A DNA stretch of 64,000 nt from Chrysoperla carnea (lineage: Eukaryota; Arthropoda; Insecta; Neuroptera; Chrysopidae). The translations under genes and the position numbers were made by a program. The notes below the pieces were generated by a model, which searched no databases, was not told where the DNA came from, and saw nothing but the letters and a program-made list of their open reading frames with translations. The DNA is taken from assembly GCF_905475395.1 (NCBI RefSeq), contig NC_058338.1, positions 90,691,435 through 90,755,434 of the forward strand. The letters run 5' to 3'. Below, one piece after another: positions 33,801 through 45,800 of the stretch (position 1 is its first letter; each line of letters starts with the position of its first letter).

Positions 33801-36800
33801 TTTATTTGAAAAATACCGAAACGAAGGCTCAAATTGTATCAGTACGTGAAAAACTGAAGTTAATATGCGTTTATGAAAGTGGGAAGACACGCTATGAAGT
33901 CTGTATCAAATTTAATGTGAAAAAATCCACTCTTTGTAGAATAAATCAGAATAAAAATAAAATTCAATCACAATGTTCTGAAGGACAAGCAAAACTAAAA
34001 CGTGTACGTTTATCAGAATATCCTGAACTTGAACAGTGTTTGCTAACATGGGTCAAACAACTTCGTAAAAAAAAACGTTCCGGTAAGTGGATCGATGATT
34101 AAAGAAAAGGTACAAGATTATAATATTTAACTTGTAAATACGTTATTTTATTTAATAAAACCGCACCTCTATAACTCAAATAACCTGTATTCTGACCTCT
34201 ATTAATGGAACCCTTTGTAAATAAGACAGATATTTATTTATACCTGAATATTCGAGATATTGAGTAAGTGGAATACAATACCTCTATAAGTGAGACAAAT
34301 TTGCAGATCCCTTGATGTCTCACTTAACTAGGTTTCACTGTAATACCCAAAATTAATAACAAAATTGGTTTAGTACATTTTCAGACTGTGGGTTTATTAT
34401 TCTTCGTTATTAGTCAGATAAGCTTTAAAATGAGACTAAAGAAAATTTATATAGTAAGTTTATAAAAAAATATATTTACTGTGTATGAAACTTCTCCCAT
34501 TTCTGGACATGAAGGTGACCATTCAACTACCATTGAAGTATTGTGTGAAAGATCTTCGAAAACGCGTACATTTCTAGGTGCTGCAGCAAGACTTGCATTT
34601 GTTTGGATCATAACAGGACGATTATTTAATGGACCCATTCCAATAGGACCAACAATTCCAACAGCAAACAAATATTTTTCACATGGTTCAAGATCCTTTA
34701 TAATTGCAGAATAATTCGAAGTAATCAATTTTGCTTCTGCAAATACCAAAAATACAATTTTATTAGAGAATTAGTAGTTACCCGCAAAAAAAAAAATCGC
34801 TGAATGATTTAACATTCATCAAAACGTGAAATTTAAAAAAATTAAAAAAACCTCCGATAAATTTTTCAGTTACGGAATCCTAAACTCGCACCTACAACGT
34901 ATCTCCATTAAATTACCTTTTTCCTTAGAGCCTTCTCCAAACTGAACCGATTTTGAAGATCATCGCTTATTTTTTAGTTGTTCCGGGTACGGAACGTTAA
35001 ACTCGCACTTGAAACATAGCTAAGAACACTCGACATGCCACAGACGGACAGGCAGACAAACACACATAGCGGTCAAAGTTATAACACCCCTTTTTTTTTT
35101 CGAGGGTAAAAATAACTTTCAAAACAAGTGAAATTTAATAAATTTAATAACCCTCGACAAATTTTTCGGATAACCCCCCTCTTCTAACGGATTTCAAAAA
35201 ATAAAAATAAAAAGAACTTACTTTTAAATAACTGTGAAGCAGATAACGCATAATAAACACCATATTTCCATGGTAATTTTCGTGAATCTTTCGGTTGATC
35301 CCACGTGACTTTAACAGACGTTTGTTTGGTAAGTACTGCATCCATGTGTGTAACCGTTGGTAATGGAGCACCTTGTGTTGAACCATAAACATTTGTTTCA
35401 TGACCCAAATATGATTTTTTAAATGCACGCACTTTAAATAGATAAGTTGTGCCTGGTGATAGATTTGATACAGTTATTGTACTCTTGTTTGTGATAACCA
35501 TATCCTGTTGTGGATACGGTGGATTTACGATAGGTGTTACATGGTATCCCTCTACATCTGGGACACCCTTCCAACGTAACGAAACTGAATCATTTGTGTT
35601 GCTGACCACATTCAAGTCAGAAATTAGATCAATATCAGCATTTCCATCGAAGGTTAGAGATGCTACTTTTGAACTGTTACTTGAAAAAGCTCCATTTATT
35701 GCGGTAATCTGCAATACAAACAAATTATTGCTTCAAGGAAAATTCTATATTACCATACAGAGTCTTCAAACAGTATGGGACCTCCCGACCTGACGTTTAA
35801 AACTAAAATAGGAGATAGAGGAATAACAGGAATTTGAGAGTAGACATTTGTTCCTGAAAAGACGGATAAAACGGCTTTTTATAAAAATGAAACATAGCTA
35901 GATCGATTTCTTGCCCCCAAAAATTCCCTGCATACTAAATTTTATGAAAATCGTTGAAACCATTTCCAAGATTCCAAATACTTGCTCGTTTATTATAAAA
36001 TAATTGCTCGTTTAAATATATAATGTTTGAAGTTTTCTTTCATCTCGTTAACAGCCTTCAATAAGAGTTGAAGACTGATATGTCTTCTTATTGGTCTGCA
36101 ACAAGAGTTGATTTATGTCTTGAAATTCTAGGTTAAATTCAAAGCTAGAATTATTTTTCTCTCTTCGGAGCAAAAACCTTTTACTTGTGTTATTTTCCTC
36201 TAAAGTTCATAATTTCTGAGATCAGAGGGAGTTCCAATACTTCTTGACAACCTTGTATAGGCAGCGATTGGTAAATAAGCAGCGTCTAATACTAACCCAA
36301 AATGAATAATTGGTTCCACCTTCAAAATGTGAACTTAATAAATATGACGTGGTGTTTGAATTCATACGAATTTGAATTGGTGGAATTGGTGGCGCTTGAC
36401 TAACTATATAATCAATAATTTGTCCATTTGGTTGTTTTGGAGCAAGCCATTCAATTTCAACATGTGATCCATTTCGTTGTTGAACAGTCACGTTATACGG
36501 TTCACTTGGCACTGAAAATAACCAAAAAAACAAGTGAAAATAAACAATTAACTGACTTAATTGATGTAATACTCAGTATACAGACAGTGTTGAATTTCAG
36601 TGCTTGTATTATTTTTGTAACAAAGCATGATACTCGTCCGCTTCGCAGGGCTTCAAAGTAAAGATCACCGAGTTGTAGCCTCGACTTCTTTTGCTCTCGC
36701 CCCCTTGCTTTTACCCCTTCCATAATACACGAAATAGGGGTAGGGATTGTTTTATACAGGTAAAATATATGTCCGAATTCAATTTTTTTTAAATGTTATA

Positions 36801-39800
36801 TATCTTGATTCAGAGTGTATCAGAACAGGTGGCCATGAATTGTATATCGTACACAATTTTACAGAAATCTATAATTTATGGTTCAAAATGATACTCATAG
36901 ATGGCGTAGTAAAATGTCATAGACTAAATTTAATTTTTTTAATATCTTCAGTTCGTTTTTGCTTCAACGTATCCACCTTCGTGTTCCACGGACGTAATTG
37001 TTCTTTTATAAAATTCCTTAAATACTCTCGGGAGTGATTTCTTGAACCGTTTCTCATATTATTTATTCAAAATGGTCTACATTTCTAAACGACCATTAAC
37101 ATTCCTATCGAACGTCTCAATTTGTGGCACCGTGTATATTCGATGTCAAAAGTGAATAGTTGAATGTTAATTTTTTCGAAAGCAACAGATTTTCATATAG
37201 AATCATTTTTGTTCGTAAACTTTATAATAAAAAAGTGTTCCATATGTAACCAACTTAAATAGACACCGAATATGATCGAATTTATAACTATTTAATCAGA
37301 ATTTTGCGTTTCTTTCTTTTGTGGGGATTATTGATAAAAAGTAAGTAACTTGGAAGGCTAAATTGGAACTACTAAAAACGGGTCCACTTCCTGTTTTAAT
37401 TAATACGAATTATTATCGCCATTTGGCCGGGTTTATTTAATTTGAATTTTATTGGCCTTTAAAAATGGCAAGTCCAAGTGTTATCATCTGGTAGTCTAAA
37501 TTAAAACTACTGAAAACGGGCCCACTACCTGTTTTAATTAGTACGAATTATTATCGCCAGTTGGTGGGGTTGCAATTCCTACTTATCAATAGAGAGAGGG
37601 AGATGTTAACGTGAAGTAAATAAAATGGAAGAGCAAAACAAACAAAATGTGATGATGAAAGATTTTGCTTTGGTAGAAAATAAAAATACCGAGAATAAAT
37701 TACCTCCTTCGCCAGTCGTAGCATTAAAATATTTTGCAGGCTGGAAAGCCGGATCCTTGTTAGCTACTCGCACGTACACCGTCAAATTATATTGTGTATA
37801 CGGTTCTAAATTAGTAAATCGGAAATCAGTATCCTCAATCCATTTTGTATGATTTTTCCATGGTGCATTCGCAACATTAACTTTACGAATTGATGGTAAA
37901 AATTGGAATTTAATTTGTTGTGGTACTGGAATCCACCAATACAGAAGTAAACTTGAGCTGTTTATGCTACGTTCATCAACACCCATTTGTAGGACTTGAT
38001 AAACACGTCCTGTTGATTTTCCACAATCTATTTCATCTGTACCATCATAACAATCTTGTATTCCATCACAATATTTTCCTAATGGTAAACAACGTAGACT
38101 ATCACATGGGAAGAAACCAACTGGACAAGATACAGATGATGTTTGAGCTAGAAATAAACAAATTTCATTCTATATAAACAAACTCTTAAACTTTGTAGAA
38201 AAATGAAACTAAATATCTAAAAGGAAAAAATTGATGTATCTTTGAAATTTTCTACAGTTGTTTATTAGGTTGTCAAAACTTCTTACCAAAAAGTCGACCT
38301 CTCAGTGGCAAGCCTAACACTCTTTTGTTGGGGGAGGGAATGGAATACCACTAAATTGCTTTAATTTTTTTATAAGGAATAACTTTTACATATAAACTTT
38401 TATTCTATCTCTAACGGTTTACAAGAGGGATCATTATTCATTTGATTAAATGAGCAAAAAAAATCCATTTTAAAAATTGGCATATCTCGGCCATTTTTTA
38501 AGCTAGAAAGTCGAAAAAAAACAAACAAAAATGTGTACAATTAAATCAGCTAGAATTTTATTTATTTGATGCAAATTTTTTTGTGTAATTTGTAAAAAAC
38601 TGATTAAAACCCACCAACTATCTCCCAAAAAAGGGTGCTAGATCCCCACCTGAGAGGTCGACTTTTTGGTGCGAAGTTTTTACACTCAATAAACAACTGT
38701 GGAAAATTTCAAAGATGCATCAATTTTTACCATGATATTTTATCTAATTTTTTTCTGCTATTATTAAATCCAAATTTTGTTAAAATTTCACTTACTTGGT
38801 TCACTACTATGTTCTGGAGTACAAGAAATTTCGTCGCTACCATCAGGACAATTAGCACTACCATCACAAACTTGATTTAATGGAATACAAGTTCCATCCA
38901 CTCGACAATGGAAGAAATCATTACCACATTTCGGTTTAATTGAGGTACACTTAGCTTCGTCTTCGCGTTTCGAACAATCATCAGTTCCATCACACAACCA
39001 TGCTTCTGGAATACACATTCCCGACATACATTGGAATTCATTTTGTTTACAAACGAATGGCATTGGTTTTGCTGTTGCTGGTGGAGGCGTTAAACTTGCA
39101 TTTGACGAAGGACCACAACCTTTTTCATCACTTCCATCGCCACAATCATTTACATGATCACATTTCCACCAGGCAGGGATACATTTGGAGTTTTCACATG
39201 GGAACATCCAATCATGACACGAACTATTCACTGGTTTACTGGGTAACGATGGTGGTGCAGATGTAACATTTGTTACTGGGCAATCTTTTTCATCGGATCC
39301 TGTTTCAAGTCCTTCATCTTGACAATCGTTATCGCCATCACAAACCCATGCTTTGAAAATACAACGTCGATTCTTACATTGGAATTGAGATTCATTGCAT
39401 GTGTTGTTCATACAAGCTGATTCATCTGATGCATCAGGACAATCGTTTTCAGTGTCACAGCGCCATGCTTGAGGTAAGCATTGTCCATTACCCTTGCATT
39501 TAAATTCATCAGCTAAAAGGCAAAATTGTATTATTTTAAACATAGATCGAAAAAGTTTCGAATTGTAATAATAAATAATAAGAGAAATATCGGAATCGGG
39601 TTTCAGCATCTATAGGTTTTTTTTAGGCTTTTCTTGAATTGCCAACCACGAAATTTACTTCCAAATACATATAATGAATAAGCCGGAAAAAAGTGTCAAA
39701 AGTGGGGAAACAGGACCTTAATGAACATTCAGCCAACTTATCCTAGTCAGAAGTTCTGTCACGTATTCCAAAAATCGTGCTATTTTTAACCCGAAGTTGC

Positions 39801-42800
39801 ACTTTTTGGCACACAAACAGAAAATTAAGTATTTAGTGTTCGAACTATTATCTAGGAGGTATTTTTGGTCACTGATTACGAATCTGATGTAAAATTAACG
39901 GATTCTGTTACATATTTCGAAAATAGTGCCATTTTTGGGCAAGAATTTCACTTTTCTGGTACAAAAAACGTCAAACTAAGTATTTATCGTCTTAGCTTTG
40001 CTGTAGGAAGTATTTTTGGCCGCTGATTACGAAATCGATGTCCGATTACATGGATTTTGTCCATCTTTCGAAAATCGTGCCATTTTTGGCCAAAAATTTC
40101 ACCATTTTGGCACAAAAGCTGCTAATTAAGTGTTTATCGCCCGAACTGTGCTCCAGGAGGTATTTTGGTTGCTGATTACGAATCTGATGTCACATTACAC
40201 GAATTCTGTAAAGTAACTTCTTAAATCGTATCATTTTTATTCAAAAATTTCATTTTTTGAAAGAAAAACGGGAAACTAAGTGTTTATAAAAAAAATGACT
40301 GGATTTTCGGAAGACATCATAGAATCCGTTTAATTGGACATCGAATTTGTAAACAGCGGTCAAAAATACCTTCTAGAGCAAAGTTTGGACGAAAAATCCT
40401 TAGTTTGCCGTTTTTGTACCAAACAAATGAAATTCTTAGCCAAAAATGGTACGATTTTCGGAATACATGACAGAATCCGTTAATTTTAGGTCAAATTCGG
40501 CCAAAAACACCTTCTAGATAACAGTTTGGACGATAAATACTTAGTTTTCCGTTTTTGTGCCAAATCGGATTCAAAATCAGCGACAAAAAAAATCGATTAG
40601 ATGATAATTTTAAGACAAAATAAGCATTGCAAAAAAATATGGGCTACATATACCCACGCTGGGACCCTAAGCCCCCTTTAGAAAAATTAAGTTGGCCGAA
40701 TGTTCCTTGGGGTGATATAAACACGTTACAAAAATTTCATTAAAATCGGTGCTTCCGAACTTTTTCTATGCATCCCGACTTATTAGTTGCAACTATTATT
40801 TATTCTAATTTTTATCATTTTACTTGAAATGATAAGTAAGGTTTGAAAAATGTGAAACAATCATATTGGATTGAAACAAAATCACTTACATCGACAAGTT
40901 TTCGATGGTTCATTATGACAATTAGCTTCATCGGATCCATCACGACAATCATCTTCCCCGTCACAAGTCCATTTAGATGAAATACATCGACCATTTTTAC
41001 ATGCAAATTGTGATGCCGTGCAATTTTGGAACGTACAATTTAATTCATCTGTACCATCTGGACAATCTTTTTCATAATCACAACGCCAATAATTTGGTAT
41101 ACATTTACCGTCCCCACAGGAGAACATATTCGCATTACATGAATATAATTCACATTTCTCATCGGACCAATCACCACAATCGTTGTCTCCATCACACTTC
41201 CAGCCCTTGGCGATACAAATGCCATTACCACACGTAAATTGTTCTTTCGAACAAGAATTTTTCTCTTGCGGACATGTTTGATTTGCAAACGGTTTCAATC
41301 CATGTGGACACATACATGTGTTATTTATCATAGTCATACCATCTGGACATGCGCAAGTGTGTTTATTCTTGGGTGCTGGTAAACAGAGATGAGTACAAAC
41401 ACTGGTATCATTGCATCCATTCATACGACTTCCAATATCAAAAGCAAACACTTTTAAATCCATTAAACCTAACATGTTTGATTCGATTTTTTCGATTGAA
41501 ACACCATGATCTTTATCAGCGGAAAATATTGCATTTTGTTTCCAATCATCCCAATATACGTTATCCTTTATAAAAAAAATCCACTTTTAAAAATTTTTAT
41601 TCTCTTTTGTAAATGTGTATAAATGAAAGATTTGAATCAAAGAGGATAAGATGGAGGGGAGCAGAAATATAATTGTTAGTAACATCTAGAGTTTTTAGCG
41701 ATTAACTATTAAGTTTGTAGCCCTTTTCGGGGGCGACTATTAACTATTAAGTTTGAAAGCCTTACTAGGTAGAGGCGCTGAAACTCGTATACTACGATTT
41801 TACATTAGCTCTTATGAGCTGCTTTTTCTCTATTCTATCTTCTTTACTTTAAATTTGACTCTAAAGTTTTTTTTTGTTGGTAAGGATAGCCTCACCCCGG
41901 CGCCCAATGATTTAGATATTAGGGGCCATTCATTGTGTGGAAGGGGGGGGGGGGGGGGGCGTTAAACCTATTCTTAGAGAAAAGTGAAATTAAGACAACC
42001 CTGCCCACAATTAAGCTAACATTATATTTTGTAAATACCTTAAAAACTGCAACTGCAAACGGATGTGAAACTCGATCGTCTTTTGATAAAACTTTCTTAA
42101 ATCGTTGACCATTAAGATCTGAACTAGCAATATAATCTTCTTGGGCATCAACCCAATAAATACGTTCGGCTATATGATCTACTGTAATACCATTCGGCCA
42201 TATTACTGTTGGCTTTGTAAACAATTGCTTTATATTTGAACCATCACAATTGGCACGACTTACTGAAGGTGAATTTGGAGCCCAATCTGTCCAAAACATG
42301 TAACCAGCTTTGGAATGAACAGCAATACCACGCGGTTTAGATAATTGTTCCGGTCCTAATAATGTTTTCCGCATACGACCTGTATGACTAATGTCTGTAC
42401 GAATTACTTCAATTTTTGCTCGCATTCCATCAACAAAATATAACATTTTTGTAGCTGGATCAAAATCCATTCCTTCAATAGATGCAAGCTCTGATTCGAC
42501 TAATATTTCCGGTAAGTTTGTACCATTTGACAGACATTGTCTACCGATAACATCTTTCATAATATCTGCATAATATACGCAATTGTTCTCGCGATCGAAG
42601 TCAATTGCGATTACATTCTTTAGGCCAGCTACAGGTAGAATGTCTTCTGCTTTCGTATCCAAGTCAATTCGAACAATTTTATCGCGTCGTGCTACTACTA
42701 AGAAGTTTTTGGTAGGAGCCATTGGGCATGGTAATAAATCTGGTAAATAGCGACTAGCATAACCGTCAACGCAACTATCACCATCTACTTTTCGATATCC

Positions 42801-45800
42801 TTTTGTACGATTATAAAATTGACCTGGTACACAATTACTGGGGATTTCAAACGGTTTATACCCTTCTAAGGATTTGTTACGTATACAGTGGAATGGACGG
42901 CCATTTTGAATGAAACCATAATCGCATTCGAAATCTTCGACATCACATTCACAAACTTCGATTTTCACTGGTTGATCATAATCACGTCCATTATAACATC
43001 GAGCATGTGGTATTCTACGTTGATAAGTTTCTTCTCGACCAAGAATACATGGCATTACACTTCCTTCTCCGCCGTCAGAACTTGGTGACCAAAATTTGTA
43101 ATCGTCATTGGTGCAATTGCGATCTTTAAAAAAAACTCTCATTATTATCAATAATCAAAACTATTTATGAAGGAGTCTAGATCAAATTTCAACAAAAGAA
43201 ATAAATAATAAATACAATGAACAAGTCGGAAAAAAGTGTAAGTGGAAAAGTGGGGAAACAGCACCGGTTTTAGTGAAAATAATCGGACATCGGATTCGTA
43301 AACAGCGGCCACAAATACCGCTATTCCAATAATACAGAGTTCGTCTAATCTGACATTGGATTCGTATTCAGCGACCAAAGACGCCTACCAGGTAACAATT
43401 TTAAGCCAAAATAAGCCTTTAAAAAAAATGTGTGTTACATATTCCCTCCGCTGGAGCTCTGCGCCTTCTTCTGACTAGTTTTATAAACACGTCACAAAAA
43501 GTTTCATTAAAATCGGTGCTGTTTCCCAACTTTTCCTTTGCATCCCGGCTTATTAGTTGTACTAAAAAAGCTTTTTGATAAAATTAAGATATAAGATAAG
43601 TATAAATCGGAATACTTCTAAGATAGTACTTACCAAAGACATGTCTCAAATCAATTTTAATGATTATCCATTGGTGATGACCTTTTGTTGATCCAAACAT
43701 AGTGAACACAGTAGTATTTTCACCTGGTTCTGTCATTAAACCGTACACACGAAGTTCTTCTTCATTGAAAACGTACGGATACCAATTTTCACCTTCATCC
43801 GTTGAATATAAAATATGTCGTGTTTCATGTTTCTGTTTAAAATATTTCACAGCTATTAAAACACCTCCGTGATCTCCCATATTAAAAAAGTAATTATCTT
43901 TTAAAGCTTGATTCCAAGTTAATCCAGCATCCCTACTTATATAGACCCCAGGATGTCCTTTAAGTGATTCACCAATAACACCAGTAGCGATTATAATACC
44001 AGGCGCTGATTTTGATGACATTATTGAGACAGAACGAGTATCGGGGAATAGTTGATTGAAACGTTGTGATAAGTGTAAGGAACAATTAAAAGATAAACTA
44101 CAATTAATTGGTCGACCTTCATCATCATAACTAGGTGGAGTAATTGGACGCCATTGCCCGCCATGATCGAATGATATCACTGATATTAAATGTTCTGGGG
44201 TAATGCCGTGTGTAGTTGGTTTCGATGTAACTTGTGAAGCGATATAAATTCCCTTTAAGCCTTCGACTCTGTATAAATCGGCAAAAGGTTCTTCAGCAAC
44301 TTGAGTTAGCCATGAATTTTTAAAGGTTATATTGGGGAAATATGCTAAAACGTTTTCTAACGATAATGAAAATTTAATTTCCTTAGCACTAGTCGTTGCA
44401 TCTTCTGACACATATAAATGTGATGTTTCTTCATTATGGCTAACCGCAACCATGACTCTTCCTCGTGATACATCAGCCACATGATACTCACGACGTTCAA
44501 GTTTTGAATCAAAAATAGTTTTTACGAATGGTTTATTCTTATAAGAAACGTATAATTCTAAATCGAAAAATGATCTGGTCATTTCTTGTTTCGTTGCGAA
44601 CATAAAATCACCTTTATATTGAAAATCGTGTACATCCTCCATTAAAACTTTTAACTTTGGTGTTTCGGATTTTAAATCGGGTATCGCTATAATTGTGCTT
44701 GTACCAGTTGGTTCTTGACGTTCTACGTACAAAGTACCAGTCTTATCTGCACTTTCAGATGGTGCCCAATAGAATGATTTTACATAGATTTGTAATATGA
44801 CCCATGTTTGGCCGTAATCTGTTGTCAGCCATAGCTACAAAAAGCAAAACTTATTAATAACTCACTATAGCTAATATGGTTCTAAAACCCGCAATTAAAA
44901 CCAAAACTAATAAACTTTGATTGAATGAAGAACTTTTTGCATTGATTAGATTAATAAAGTGGGTGATAAAGCGTGTTTTTTAGGGATTCACATCTTTGAG
45001 TTGGCAACATTATTTTGTTTGATAAGCGATTTGACAGCAGTCTTTTCATTATGAAAAGACTCACGCCAGAGCAACGTTTGTAAATTGTAGAAATTTTTTA
45101 TTAATTTCATCTAATGGACTGGTTAATTGGCCTCCAAGATCATCCAATCTAACCCCATTAAAATATTTTCTTTGTAGTGAGGTAAAACTAGCGGATTTTG
45201 ATAATCAATTCGGAAAATTGTTTCTTTGTAAAAAAAACAGAGGTTTTAAGACGGTTTATCTTTGCATTGTTTTCTTTGGTGACGTCTTTTTGAATATCTC
45301 TGCATTTATTGATCAGATTGAGACGAATAAAAAAAAGAATTGTTTGTTAAGAATTTCTGCATCAGCGCGGCTTGCTATCGAACCCTAAGCATATAAAAAT
45401 AACCTCAAAATCACCAGAAAACCGCAGTAACCTCATATTTTCAACTTTCTCTGATAACTTTTCGAAAAATGAAGGAATTAAGTTGAAATTCTGGAAAATG
45501 ATGTAACTCATGATCATAAAAAATTGTGGTAAATTTTAGTCCGATACATAACCTCAATTTAGAGAAAATTTCAACAGCTCATACAGTCCAGAAAAATCTT
45601 CGGATTTTAAATTATTTTTTTTTATTGAAAGTTTATTTATGTACTTATGGTTAGTTTTGAAAAAAAAAATCGTGGGCACTATCCGAAAGTACATAAAAAC
45701 AGCTGCAATTAAAAAAAAAAAAAGAAGTTAAAATCTGAATTTGTCTGAACTGTACGAGTTGTTGAAATTTTCAGAAAAATTTGTTTTTCTCAAAATTCAG

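Noticed and set aside
35144-35428. 94-codon minus frame
   Set aside because: An alternative frame of the SORL1 FN3 exon 35222-35708.
31873-42573. Plus-strand ORFs opposite SORL1
   Set aside because: They are antisense shadows of the exons encoding FN3, LDLa and YWTD domains.
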